From Chloroflexota bacterium (GTDB taxonomy: Bacteria > Chloroflexota > UBA6077 > FW602-bin22): a stretch of DNA of 64,000 nucleotides. The stretch's first letter is position 1, and each line of letters begins with the position of its first letter. Below, piece by piece: positions 1 through 8,601 of this stretch. The notes beneath the pieces are model-generated. The model was not told the DNA's origin, did no database searches, and saw nothing but the letters and a program-made list of their open reading frames with translations. The position numbers were made by a program, and so were the translations under genes. The DNA lies in NCBI GenBank assembly GCA_004297775.1, contig SCUE01000035.1:62001-126000 (forward strand). The letters run 5' to 3'.

Positions 1-30
1 GGCGGCCGTGTCGGCCGCGGCCTGACCGAC

Positions 31-1188
31 ATGACGCGACGACTGCGCGTCGGGCTGAGCGCCCATCTCGCCAGTTGGGGAACGACGTATCGGTCGGCCG
101 GGGTCAGCCGATATGTCCAGAACCTGATTCCGCCGCTCAGTCGCGAGCCGTCGGTCGATCTCATCGCATTCGTCGGCGGAGACGCGACGCCCCCGGACGA
201 CACGGCCGATCTCGATACGGCCACGATCATTCGCACGACGCTGCCGACCCATCGTCCGTTCGTGCGCATCGCGTGGGAGCAGGCGCTCTCGGGGGCGGCC
301 TGCGCCGCGTACGGGGTCGAGCTCTATCACGGTCCCGCCTACGCCCTGCCGATCGCCGGTCGCCGGCCGATGGTCGTGACCGTGCACGATCTGTCGTTCG
401 AACGGCACCCGGCGATGTTCAATCGGGGAAATCGACTGTATCTGCGGCTGATGACGCGACTGGCCGCGCGCAAGGCCCGCCGGATCATCGCGGTCTCGGA
501 ATTCACGCGCGACGAACTCCGCGCGACGCTCGGCGTACCGCCTGACCGGGTTGATGTCGTTCACAACGGAATCGATACGCGGTTCCGGCCGGGCGCGCGC
601 GACGAGGTGGAGGCGTTCCGCACCGCCAAGTCGCTGCCGGACCGATTCGTGCTCTATCTGGGAACGCTCGAACCGCGCAAGAACCTCGTTACGCTCGTGC
701 GCGCGTTCGCCCGTGGCCGCTCCGAGTGGCCGGAGGGCACCGCTCTCGTCCTGGCCGGCGGACCGGGATGGCAGTACCAGGCGATCCTGGCCGAGATCGA
801 TCGGCTCGGCCTGCGCGACCGCGTTATCATGCCGGGATATGTCAACCTGGACGAACAACCGCTGTGGTATAGCGCTGCCGCCGCGTTTGCGTACCCGTCG
901 CGATACGAGGGGTTCGGACTACCCCCGCTTGAGGCAATGGCGTGTGGTACCCCGGTTGTCTGCGCGAATGAGTCTTCACTGCCCGAGGTTGTTGGCGACG
1001 CCGCGATCCAGGTCGCACCGACCGACGAGGTCGGTATGGCGCGGGCAATTGGCAGCATCCTGCGGGATGACGACCTGAGACGGCGGCTGAGCGAAGCCGG
1101 GCGCGATCGCGCCGCCCGGTTCTCGTGGACCGCCGCGGCGGCCGCGACGGCGCGGGTCTACGAGCGCGCGTTCGAGGCGAAGCGCTAG
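31..1188 (+). CDS. Glycosyltransferase family 4 (GT4) protein
   Basis: Cytoplasmic retaining glycosyltransferase of the GT-B fold, expected to add a sugar from a nucleotide donor to a lipid-linked glycan. The 385-residue protein has the normal family length. The C-terminal donor-binding half shows LYLGTLEPRKN near residue 210 and the E-x7-E type signature in SRYEGFGLPPLEAMACGTPV near residue 290. A short frame ending in TGA at about 25 may be the tail of an upstream gene, so this is probably not the first gene of its operon. Its stop overlaps the GTG of the sugar transferase by one base, which fits an exopolysaccharide operon. Donor and acceptor cannot be read from the sequence. Confidence 0.93.
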   Translation: MTRRLRVGLSAHLASWGTTYRSAGVSRYVQNLIPPLSREPSVDLIAFVGGDATPPDDTADLDTATIIRTTLPTHRPFVRIAWEQALSGAACAAYGVELYHGPAYALPIAGRRPMVVTVHDLSFERHPAMFNRGNRLYLRLMTRLAARKARRIIAVSEFTRDELRATLGVPPDRVDVVHNGIDTRFRPGARDEVEAFRTAKSLPDRFVLYLGTLEPRKNLVTLVRAFARGRSEWPEGTALVLAGGPGWQYQAILAEIDRLGLRDRVIMPGYVNLDEQPLWYSAAAAFAYPSRYEGFGLPPLEAMACGTPVVCANESSLPEVVGDAAIQVAPTDEVGMARAIGSILRDDDLRRRLSEAGRDRAARFSWTAAAAATARVYERAFEAKR

Positions 1189-2681
1189 TGCGTGTCGAAG
1201 AGCCGGCCGCCACAGACGAAGCAAGGGCGCCGTTACCCTCGTTGACAGCGCGCGTGACCGATCGCACGGCGTTCCTCGTGACGCCTGCCTTCACGGTGAT
1301 ATTGGACGCGATCCTGATCAACGTCGCCTTCTACATCGCCTGGCTGGCGCGCTACCAGTTCGAGATCGGCGCTGAGATTCTGGTCCAGAACTACGTCGAA
1401 TGGGAATCGTATTCGTCGATCCAGCTCTCGCTGACGGCGATTCTGCTGATCGTGTTTCGCCTACAGGGCCTGTACCGTCTGCGCCGTGGCGCGGGCTTGA
1501 TCGACGAGGTCGGCCTGATCGTCAACGGCACCCTGGTTGGCATCGCCGTGATGATCGTCGGCGTGTTCTACCTCCGGCCGTTCGGGCTCTCGCGGCTCGT
1601 GTTCGTGTATGCCGGAGTTGCGGTCATCGTCATCTTGACCATGGCCCGAATTGCGCAGCGCGCCCATCAGAGTCACCTGCGCCGCAAGGGCGTCGGACTC
1701 CACCGCATCATCGTGGTCGGAACCGGGCCGCTCGGGCGCATGATCATGCAGAACGTCGTCGCGCAACCGGAGCTTGGCTTCCAGATCGTCGGCTTCGTCG
1801 ATGACGAGCGAACCGAGGACATCGGCCGCTTCCAGGCGCTCGGCCGCCCGGAGGACGTGCCGTCAATCGTCGATTCGCTCGACATCGATGAGGTCATCAT
1901 CGCACTGCCTTCGAGCGAGCACACGCGGACCAGTCAACTGATGGTTGCCTGCACGGAGCGACACCTCGGGTTCCGCGTCGTGCCCGATTTCTACGAGCTC
2001 AGCCTCAATCAGGTCGACATCGTCGATGTGAACGGCATTCCGTTGATCGGCGTTCGCGAGTCGCGGCTGATCGGCGTCAACCTCGTCGTCAAGCGGATGA
2101 TCGACGTGGCGCTGGCATCGGTCGCACTGCTCGCGCTGGCGCCATTCATGGCGATCGTTGCCATCCTGATCAAAGTCGATTCGCCCGGTTCGCTGGTCGT
2201 GCGCCAGATTCGCGTTGGCCGCGACGAGCGGCAGTTTCCGTTCTTCAAGTTTCGCTCGATGTACCAGAATGCGGACGCTCTGCTCGAAGACGTGCGACAT
2301 CTCGACGAGGCGCGGAGCGACGGACGCATCTTCAAGGCTCGCGACGATCCGCGCCGGACGCGCGTCGGTCGCTGGCTTCGGAAGTTCTCGATCGACGAGT
2401 TGCCACAGTTGGTGAATGTGCTGCGCGGCGAGATGAGTCTGGTCGGACCCCGACCGCCGTTCCCGCGCGAGGTGGAGAAGTACGAGGACTGGCATCGTCG
2501 TCGGCTCGATGTCCTGCCCGGCATCACCGGCCTCTGGCAGGTGAGCGGTCGGAGTAACCTCACGTTCGACGAGATGGCGCTACTCGATATCTGGTACATC
2601 GAGAATTGGTCGATCGGGCTCGACCTGAAGCTGATGCTGCGCACGCCCGGCGCGGTCATTTTCGGCACCGGGGCGTACTGA
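1188..2681 (+). CDS. Polyprenyl-phosphate sugar-1-phosphate transferase (WbaP/WcaJ type)
   Basis: Membrane enzyme that starts exopolysaccharide repeat synthesis by moving a sugar-1-phosphate onto undecaprenyl phosphate. The 497-residue protein has several N-terminal membrane segments (about residues 25-150), a central Rossmann-like CoA-binding domain (IIVVGTGPLGRMIM), a re-entrant hydrophobic segment preceded by KRMIDVALA, and the catalytic domain with FSIDELPQLVNVLRGEMSLV, VGPRPP and PGITGLWQVSGRS. The GTG at 1188 was chosen because it overlaps the preceding TAG by one base; the open frame extends further upstream only inside the glycosyltransferase gene. The Wzz-type gene starts directly after its stop. 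Confidence 0.93.
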   Translation: MRVEEPAATDEARAPLPSLTARVTDRTAFLVTPAFTVILDAILINVAFYIAWLARYQFEIGAEILVQNYVEWESYSSIQLSLTAILLIVFRLQGLYRLRRGAGLIDEVGLIVNGTLVGIAVMIVGVFYLRPFGLSRLVFVYAGVAVIVILTMARIAQRAHQSHLRRKGVGLHRIIVVGTGPLGRMIMQNVVAQPELGFQIVGFVDDERTEDIGRFQALGRPEDVPSIVDSLDIDEVIIALPSSEHTRTSQLMVACTERHLGFRVVPDFYELSLNQVDIVDVNGIPLIGVRESRLIGVNLVVKRMIDVALASVALLALAPFMAIVAILIKVDSPGSLVVRQIRVGRDERQFPFFKFRSMYQNADALLEDVRHLDEARSDGRIFKARDDPRRTRVGRWLRKFSIDELPQLVNVLRGEMSLVGPRPPFPREVEKYEDWHRRRLDVLPGITGLWQVSGRSNLTFDEMALLDIWYIENWSIGLDLKLMLRTPGAVIFGTGAY

Positions 2682-3371
2682 GTGGAGCTGCGCGCCTACT
2701 GGGCGGTCATCTGGCGGCGGCGCCTGCTCGTGGCCGCGGTCGGCGTCCTGAGCCTGATCGCCGCGATCGTTTCAGTCGTCGCGCTGCCGCAGCCGCTGCC
2801 GAGCTATCAGGCCACCGTCATTCTCGGCGTGCTACCGCGAAACGTTCCGGCGCTGAGCGGCAATCAGTACGGCGACTACTACCTGTACATTGCCTCAGAG
2901 TTCCTGAACGACGACGTCATGGCGATCGTCGAGTCGCGCGGTTTCTACGAAGCGATCCTTCGGCGCAATGCCGGTCGCCCGGAAGGATCGCCGAGCGGTG
3001 TGATTCGGGCCAAGAAGTCGCACCGCGTCGTCACTTTCACCGTGTCGTCCGATCGAGGCTCGGACGCGCTGGCGATCGCGCAGGGCATCGGCGACGTGCT
3101 GCTACAGCCGACCGGCGAGGAAACGCGGTATGTCGCCGCCTTCAGCGCGCAAGATCCAGTCATCACGGTCCTCGATCCGCCGCGGCTGACGGTCGAGCCG
3201 GGCGTCCAACGGGGCGCGCTCGACGTGGCGGTGCGCACGCTGCTGGGCCTCATCGTCGCCATCGCGGTGGCGTTCCTGCTGCACTACCTCGACGACACGA
3301 TCCGTGACGCGGCCGATGCCGAGCGGTTGTTGGGTTTGCCAGTGCTGGGAGAGATACCGCGGGAGGGGTAG
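2682..3371 (+). CDS. Wzz-type polysaccharide chain-length/co-polymerase protein without kinase domain
   Basis: Inner-membrane protein of the polysaccharide co-polymerase family, expected to control polymer length or export. The 229 residues contain an N-terminal membrane helix right after WRRRLL, an extracytoplasmic region, and a second helix (LLGLIVAIAVAFLLHYLDD) near residue 190. The C-terminus AERLLGLPVLGEIPREG is the conserved linker that normally leads into a BY-kinase (Wzc/CapB) domain, but the frame ends there. It is therefore either a split-type co-polymerase or truncated at the kinase boundary; no kinase gene follows in the window. The GTG start directly abuts the upstream TGA. Confidence 0.85.
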   Translation: MELRAYWAVIWRRRLLVAAVGVLSLIAAIVSVVALPQPLPSYQATVILGVLPRNVPALSGNQYGDYYLYIASEFLNDDVMAIVESRGFYEAILRRNAGRPEGSPSGVIRAKKSHRVVTFTVSSDRGSDALAIAQGIGDVLLQPTGEETRYVAAFSAQDPVITVLDPPRLTVEPGVQRGALDVAVRTLLGLIVAIAVAFLLHYLDDTIRDAADAERLLGLPVLGEIPREG

Positions 3372-3603
3372 CGCCGGAGGCTGCCGTGGTGGCGGCGACT
3401 CAGTTTCGGAGTGCGTGCGAGTCGCGGACTGCTTGCAATTTGGGTCTCGCTACCGCAGACGGTGATTCGTGTTCTGCGACCAAGCTCCTGGTCAAGACTA
3501 CTCGTTTGGTGAATTGGGAAAGTGCTCGCATCGCCTGATCCGATGCCGGCCGGCAAGCCGATGGCAGGCCTTTACCCTTCGATCAAGTGTGCAATGATCA
3601 CTG

Positions 3604-4491
3604 GTGCAGATGATTGAGATGAAATCCGGCGACCTTTTTCGGTCACCGGCTCAGACCTTGGTCAACACAGTCAACCTCGTCGGTGTCATGGGGAGGGGCA
3701 TCGCGCTCGAGTTCAGGAAGCAGTTTCCCGACATGTATTCCGATTACGTCGAACGCTGCGCTCGGCGGCAGCTGCGAATGGGCGAACCCTACGTCTATGT
3801 TCGTTCGGAGTCGCCGTGGATTCTGAATTTTCCGACGAAGGCGCATTGGCGATCGAACTCTGCGCTGTCAGACATCGTCGCAGGACTGGACCACCTCGAG
3901 CATCACTATCGTGACTGGGGCGTTGAGTCGTTGGCTGTACCGCCACTGGGCTGCGGAAACGGCGGCCTGGACTGGCGAGTTGTGGGGCCAACAATTCGAC
4001 GGCATCTCGAGAGACTGGCCATCCCGGTAGAGATCTATGAACCCGCCGGTCTCGAACTCGACCGACGCGACCCAACTCCAGGAGTGGCGCCAGCCGTGCG
4101 CACGCGACCCAGTCTTGTGAGTCATCCGCGTGGCCTTGCGCCTGCCGAGATCGCGCTGGCTGAAATAGTCCGACTCGTCTCGATCGTAAAGGATCGGCAG
4201 TTCGTCGAACTGAGCGCAGTTCAGGTTGCGGTCCAGAGTGCGGTCAGCAAAGGCGTTCCGTTGTTGCAGGAATCCGACGACGCGCGGCTGACGAACCGGG
4301 CTTCTATGCTGAAAAGCATACTGGTTCGTCTGGCCAACAACGGAGTCCTGTGCTCTGAGCAGCATAACGATGTTTTCCTGATCTCTGTCGGACCTACATT
4401 CTCCGACGCAACGCAATCAAACGGCGCATTCCTGCAGAAGTGGGGCGCCATCATGTGCGGCGGGGTCAACGGAACGCCACCGCATGCGTAG
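3604..4491 (+). CDS. darG: DarG-like macrodomain antitoxin (ADP-ribosylglycohydrolase)
   Basis: The N-terminal 150 or so residues form a macrodomain of the DarG kind, with the ADP-ribose-binding loop NTVNLVGVMGRGIALEF (residues about 20-36) and the later PPLGCGNGGLDW loop. Known DarG proteins remove ADP-ribose from DNA and neutralise the DarT toxin. Residues about 175-295 are a separate C-terminal part, probably helical or winged-helix-like, that I cannot match confidently to the usual DarG C-terminal domain. The gene is convergent with a DarT-like gene ending 75 bp downstream, instead of lying behind it in one operon. Start is GTG 3604 or ATG 3610. The gene is less GC-rich than its polysaccharide neighbours, consistent with transfer. 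Confidence 0.85.
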   Translation: MQMIEMKSGDLFRSPAQTLVNTVNLVGVMGRGIALEFRKQFPDMYSDYVERCARRQLRMGEPYVYVRSESPWILNFPTKAHWRSNSALSDIVAGLDHLEHHYRDWGVESLAVPPLGCGNGGLDWRVVGPTIRRHLERLAIPVEIYEPAGLELDRRDPTPGVAPAVRTRPSLVSHPRGLAPAEIALAEIVRLVSIVKDRQFVELSAVQVAVQSAVSKGVPLLQESDDARLTNRASMLKSILVRLANNGVLCSEQHNDVFLISVGPTFSDATQSNGAFLQKWGAIMCGGVNGTPPHA

Positions 4492-4565
4492 CCTTCTCAG
4501 GCAACGGCGCCGAGGGCTATTCTCCCCGGCGCCGGATCAGCACCTCGTCGGCCCCGTTCGAGGGA

Positions 4566-5186
4566 TTAGTAAAGACTCTGGTCTATCTTGACTTCGACCT
4601 TCGGTCGCGAGTGGATGGGGTGACCGGCGGTCGCGGAGCCCATCGCCATCAGTGCCTGACGGGTTCGCTCGCAGTGCACAATGACCTGAACGAAGCACTC
4701 TGGTGGAACACAATTTGGGACAAGAACCTCGGCCATCTTCTTTCTCCTGTACTCTGCAGAGTACGCATTTGGCGGGGCGACGACTCGCCAATCAATTGCG
4801 CTAGATGCACCCTCCCCGGTCCAGAATTGCGTACTATCGCTGGCGGCATTCCCGTCCGTCGTCAAGACGCCGAGCATTGATAGGACTTCTGCACTGTCGC
4901 AGACGAAGAACACAAGGTCGTCTCGACCCACTATGCCGTTCTGGAGGATGTTATGCTGCATCGGCGTGTGCGTCGCCCAGTAGAGTGGCACGTAGTTGTG
5001 TAGCGGCACGCCGTGAATCGTCTTCTTCGCGCGCAGTCGAATAACGCCGGGGTCAGCGAGTGATCGTACTCCGGGTATCAAGCCACTGACCAGGTTCCGC
5101 GGCTTGATTCCATTGCACAGGATCAGCTGAGCATTCGGCGTCACCGGCGCCATGTAGTACAGATACTTCGGCAGGGCTACCATCAT
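4566..5186 (-). CDS. darT: DarT-like DNA ADP-ribosyltransferase toxin (DUF4433)
   Basis: DarT enzymes use NAD+ to ADP-ribosylate thymidine in single-stranded DNA. This product of about 206 residues matches the family in length and order: an N-terminal YYMAPVTPNA strand-helix, Arg residues near 50 in VIRLRAKK, the HNYVPLYWATHTPMQ segment (the family usually has VPFYF..RSPM here), and AEVLVPN with Glu about 153 in the position of the catalytic glutamate. The start was placed at ATG 5186 because AAGGAAGGACG lies directly upstream; the frame extends to 5222. It follows two small minus-strand genes, probably as one operon, and faces the darG-like gene tail to tail. Activity is inferred. Confidence 0.82.
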   Translation of the reverse strand: MMVALPKYLYYMAPVTPNAQLILCNGIKPRNLVSGLIPGVRSLADPGVIRLRAKKTIHGVPLHNYVPLYWATHTPMQHNILQNGIVGRDDLVFFVCDSAEVLSMLGVLTTDGNAASDSTQFWTGEGASSAIDWRVVAPPNAYSAEYRRKKMAEVLVPNCVPPECFVQVIVHCERTRQALMAMGSATAGHPIHSRPKVEVKIDQSLY

Positions 5187-5234
5187 CGTCCTTCCTTCCA
5201 TTCTTCGATAGCGGTGAAACACGCGGTCATCAAC

Positions 5235-5558
5235 TCAGCCATGGGGCTCGAAGCCATCAGAGTCGGTAAAATCGCAAAAAATGGCAAGCCCGGCTGGCGG
5301 TGCGAGTCCTGTTGTCGCTGCGTCCTTTCGACTCCAGTAGCCAGTGTCTCGATCGTGCGCCAAAACGTCGCTGGCGTGACGACTCAAAAGCCGGTTGATC
5401 TCCCTCTTGCCGACGTCGCGCCCGACATCGCGAAGCGCCTGACGCAGATCGCGTGCCTTCTGGACGCCAGGTGAACCCAAGCGCGACATGCAGAATCCGA
5501 GGACGAAATCGGCCGAAATGGTGGTGTGCGAAGGAATCCTCTGAATTGCCGAACGCAT
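5235..5558 (-). CDS. Small unknown protein with a possible winged-helix segment
   Basis: A frame of about 107 residues between the DUF4258-like gene and darT, on the same strand. The central part (LRQALRDVGRDVGKREINRL followed by LLSRHASDVLAHDRDTGYWS) looks like a helix-turn-helix with a wing, as in modules where a helix is followed by a variable strand ending in W. ATG 5558 was chosen because GAGGAG lies about 8 nt upstream; the frame opens at GTG 5573. It could be the regulator of the darT operon. I do not recognise a family, and antisense frames overlap it, so the call rests on its fit between two better-supported genes. Confidence 0.45.
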   Translation of the reverse strand: MRSAIQRIPSHTTISADFVLGFCMSRLGSPGVQKARDLRQALRDVGRDVGKREINRLLSRHASDVLAHDRDTGYWSRKDAATTGLAPPAGLAIFCDFTDSDGFEPHG

Positions 5559-5623
5559 GTGCCCACTCCTCATTCCTCACGACGCTTGCCGATCGCGTGT
5601 TTGTCGCACTCCTCCGGCAGAAT

Positions 5624-5953
5624 TCACTTCCACCGGCGCGAAATCGACTTGGCTGGCTCGAAGGTGCCAATTTCACGTTTGGAGGACGTGCTCCTGCGCC
5701 TTCGCCGTCGAAAGGCCGTGATCACGGCCGCATCGGACGCAACGACGTGCAAACCCTCCAGGTGGCTCGTTGGCCCGATATCCGAGTCCAATAGATCGCG
5801 TCGCCGAAGTACGCAGACCTCGACTCCGCGATGGGACACGCAGGTTCCATGTGACAATGTGATGGCGATTCCGCGGGACGAGATCGCCCTCTGGGCCGCC
5901 CTCCACGCAGCGTGCCTTGACAGGACGACCGCTGTTGAGACGCTGGATACCAT
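5624..5953 (-). CDS. DUF4258-like small protein
   Basis: The product is about 109 residues. It begins with VVLSRHAAWRAAQRAIS, close to the DUF4258 signature (a strand, S-x-H-A-x-x-R-x-x-x-R-x-I), and then has GLHVVASDAAVITAFRRR, the typical end of that small RelE-like/YkuD-size family. DUF4258 proteins often sit in toxin-antitoxin-like or mobile contexts, and their function is unproven. ATG 5953 is preceded by GGAGGGCGGAG. It is the first of three minus-strand genes leading to darT, 50-70 bp from the next. The Arg-rich C-terminal tail is unusual. Confidence 0.5.
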   Translation of the reverse strand: MVSSVSTAVVLSRHAAWRAAQRAISSRGIAITLSHGTCVSHRGVEVCVLRRRDLLDSDIGPTSHLEGLHVVASDAAVITAFRRRRRRSTSSKREIGTFEPAKSISRRWK

Positions 5954-6090
5954 CGAACTCCGCCCTCCATCTGCACTTGTCTTTGCCGTGATCAACGCCG
6001 GAAGTGTGGTCCTGAGTCGGGCAAACTGAAAATATGAAGAATTGGACGAGCCCAATCGGTTGCCAAAATTCGGTATTTAGCGCGCCGTGT

Positions 6091-6120
6091 TTGAGAGTGC
6101 GAATATTTGCGCAGTAATAT
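6091..6120 (+). promoter_or_regulatory. Predicted sigma-70-type promoter
   Basis: TTGAGA at 6091-6096 and TAATAT at 6115-6120 are separated by 18 bp, in an AT-rich patch of an otherwise GC-rich region. It points at the gene starting at 6180, about 53 nt from the expected transcription start. Confidence 0.5.
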
Positions 6121-6179
6121 GTTTATCGCCGACTTGACCCGGCCTGAAAGCCGAATCGGCAGTGGATTTGGAGAGGGCA

Positions 6180-7445
6180 ATGGAGTTTCTTGCTCGTCTG
6201 CCAGCGGAGATTGCGGAACTGCGAGCCCGCGGAATGAATACGGACGAGGTACACCAGGCAGGGGGTTCGGCCGAAATCAGCAGTCGCGACGCCCGGTTGT
6301 TGGCCGATATGGAGGGAATGCTCGACCTAATCCGGTTGGAACAATTGCCGCATTCAAAGCCGCATCCACCAAGCCGCGCGCCGCGCGGAATCGACGTACC
6401 GGCCTGGCTCGTGCGCGGCGGGGACTTGGGGCACGATGACGCCCGCTGTCTCGCCTGTTGGGCGCTCAACCACTTACCGGGTGTCTCGGGCGACCACCCC
6501 AGGCTAGTCGCGGACGAACTAATACATTCTCTGGCTGGCGCGGGCGGTCTGCCACTGCGCGTTCTGCTTGCGATCCACGAACAGGCCCGGCCTTATGCAA
6601 CGTTTGCCGCCAGGCGCGGCATTAGCGTGTCGCCCGACCAGAGTGCGTACACGGACAGCTATGCCGCGCGGGCAAGCGCACGCATGAGGTTGATCGACAT
6701 TGGTCTCCGATGCATCCCGTCACTCGATAAACCCGACTCGCAGCGGATCCGTCGAGCGATCGGAACGCTAAAGGAACTCGGACTGCTGGCTGTGGAAACG
6801 CAGAAGGGTCGGGGGCACTCGAATCTGTACATTCCGCACCGATTTCAGCCCGTTACGATTCCGATCGGGCTGTGGGAGAATGGCTGGCTATCGGAATCCG
6901 GGACAACCCAGGCGCGCAGGATGCCGGCTCAAAGTGGCGGACCCGCGCTAGTCCTGCTCCTACAACTTATCACGCTTTCGACGAACACCAAGGATGAGTA
7001 CGTCGGCGTGGACGAACTTCAGTTCCCGTTTCCGGCCGGTGTGCTGGCATCGTCCCTCAATCTACTTTTGGAACGCGGATTGATTTCCATTCGGCGGAAG
7101 TCTGTTCGTGCGTCTCGCCGGCCGCGAGGCGAACCACTGCCGCGGGCAGACGAGACACTCAAGAGTAAGGTGTCCATCGCGGTTCTTGATCCAGATCTCG
7201 CCCATATGGCATTCCATGACGATCCGATCCGTGCCGATAGCAAGAAGCGGAAGCGCGACACGAGAGATCGAAGTCGTCTGTCGCTCGCCGAAGTCAGGGC
7301 AGAAATGGCAGTCAAAGCCCGGCGAATCGCTGCCGAGCGGGAGACTTCCGAAAGGCAACACGCATCGTTCGCCGCAACTCTCGAGGCCGCACAAGTTGCC
7401 ATTATGGGAAACTTTCCCGAGGATGTCGAGATCGTAGTCTACTAA
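6180..7445 (+). CDS. Unrecognised protein with tandem winged-helix-like domains
   Basis: About 421 residues, no signal peptide and no membrane segment. The middle region contains RRAIGTLKELGLLAVETQKG and a later part runs from IGLWENGWLSE through LNLLLERGLISIRRKSVR; both have the look of winged-helix units of the kind seen in plasmid/phage replication initiators and MarR-like proteins. The second unit resembles the fragment at 44396 (PSGFWTNGWIAVLSGPA ... LASYGLLSIRRRSVN). The C-terminus is highly charged and helical. ATG 6180 was chosen over GTG 6162 because GGAGAGGG precedes it. It stands alone between the darT block and PIN genes. DNA binding is an inference; no enzyme motif is seen. Confidence 0.6.
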   Translation: MEFLARLPAEIAELRARGMNTDEVHQAGGSAEISSRDARLLADMEGMLDLIRLEQLPHSKPHPPSRAPRGIDVPAWLVRGGDLGHDDARCLACWALNHLPGVSGDHPRLVADELIHSLAGAGGLPLRVLLAIHEQARPYATFAARRGISVSPDQSAYTDSYAARASARMRLIDIGLRCIPSLDKPDSQRIRRAIGTLKELGLLAVETQKGRGHSNLYIPHRFQPVTIPIGLWENGWLSESGTTQARRMPAQSGGPALVLLLQLITLSTNTKDEYVGVDELQFPFPAGVLASSLNLLLERGLISIRRKSVRASRRPRGEPLPRADETLKSKVSIAVLDPDLAHMAFHDDPIRADSKKRKRDTRDRSRLSLAEVRAEMAVKARRIAAERETSERQHASFAATLEAAQVAIMGNFPEDVEIVVY

Positions 7446-7621
7446 CCTACGCTATCTCTACTCTATCAATGATTACGAAGGCAGCCTTCACCTGACACGA
7501 TTGTCAAAATTGCGGTCCACAATCGCCAAGCGCTCAGAGTCCCGGGCGCGGCGTTTGTTGCCACCTCAGACAAGCTGGGTTCATCTCGTTGGCGGCGAGG
7601 CGGAGAGCTCCAAGAACGCCG

Positions 7622-8011
7622 TTAGCGCCGACCGTCGGGCGTGGTTCCCGATGGCGCAACGGCGTGCCAGCCCGGCAGCATCGCGATCGCTTCGTCGATC
7701 GTCATCGCGTTGATCCGCGCCTGCACGGCCGGCAGCCACGCGTCGGTCGGTACGCTCGCGATGCCGAGCTGGCTCACAATCAAGGCGTTGTCGCCGTCGG
7801 GGAAGGCGTCGAGGAGGACCTGCTGAGCGCGCAACTGCAATGGACGAGGGAGAGCGACCACTTCCCGCTGGCTGCCCGCGAGCGCCGTGAGCACACGAAT
7901 AGAGTCGTCTCGCGATAACCGATCGTCGAGCGCGCCGATGGCGCGCTCGCGATCACCCGGATTCAGTCGACTCAAGGGACTAGCAGCCCAGGCGCTCGCT
8001 TTCACCTTCAC
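7622..8011 (-). CDS. Unknown partner of the upstream PIN gene
   Basis: A 129-residue soluble protein starting at GTG 8011, which overlaps the stop of the PIN gene as GTGA (8008-8011), so the two are translationally coupled. The sequence is predicted helical with PLSRLNPGDRERAIGALDD near the N-terminus and AVQARINAMTIDEAIAMLPG near the end. I recognise no antitoxin DNA-binding motif and no enzyme motif. Coupling to a PIN nuclease suggests an inhibitor or accessory protein, but in that case the order (nuclease first) is unusual. The open frame continues further upstream in this frame, but only as a shadow of the PIN gene. Confidence 0.6.
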   Translation of the reverse strand: MKVKASAWAASPLSRLNPGDRERAIGALDDRLSRDDSIRVLTALAGSQREVVALPRPLQLRAQQVLLDAFPDGDNALIVSQLGIASVPTDAWLPAVQARINAMTIDEAIAMLPGWHAVAPSGTTPDGRR

Positions 8012-8496
8012 ACCAGCCCTGCCCACTGTAGGCACTCCTCCGGCGTGACGATCACGGGTCGGGTACCGAGCACCGAAGCCACGCGAGGGGCGCGGCGAAT
8101 CCAGTGCTGGCGGTCGCACGACACCGCGAAATCCGCTCCTCCAGTATAGGCAGCGGCGAGGTGGAGCGCGTCGTTGGTGCGAAACCCCAGCGCTTCGAGC
8201 CGCAGTGCAGTCGACCGGGTCGCCGCCAGCCGCACGCATGCCACCCCTTGGTCCAAGATCCGGGTCACGCGGTCGCGCACCTCCATCGGCGCCGCGGCGA
8301 GTTCGACGATGAGAATCTCCGATAGGAGGAGGCGCAACCGCCCGGCGAGGCACGCGGCGACGATTCGCGCGACCGCATGCGTCTCCGGGAGCACGCGCGG
8401 TGCCGAGTCCGTCAGCCGGCCGAACGCAGAGTTGTCGAGGTAGACGATGGGCGTGCGTGCGGCGCCCTCCGAGCCAGAGGGCATCACCGTGACCAT
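8008..8496 (-). CDS. PIN-domain ribonuclease (VapC-like)
   Basis: A 162-residue PIN-fold protein expected to be a Mg2+-dependent RNase. Acidic residues appear at the usual places: Asp in IVYLDNSAFGR (about residue 21), Glu in LLSEILIVEL, Asp in FRTNDALHLAAA and Asp in FAVSCDRQHW. No ribbon-helix-helix or AbrB antitoxin gene precedes it; instead a coupled 129-residue unknown gene follows. The first 15 residues are not conserved-looking, and a start a few codons downstream is possible. Related PIN proteins have diverse roles, so a toxin function is likely but not shown. Confidence 0.78.
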   Translation of the reverse strand: MVTVMPSGSEGAARTPIVYLDNSAFGRLTDSAPRVLPETHAVARIVAACLAGRLRLLLSEILIVELAAAPMEVRDRVTRILDQGVACVRLAATRSTALRLEALGFRTNDALHLAAAYTGGADFAVSCDRQHWIRRAPRVASVLGTRPVIVTPEECLQWAGLV

Positions 8497-8601
8497 TTGG
8501 ACCGGAGTGGCGTGATCGAACAGTCACAGGGCATGTTCATTTTCGGTGACCATACAAGCGGGCTTGAACTCGGCCGGCAACCGCGGCGGGCGGTGATGTC
8601 A

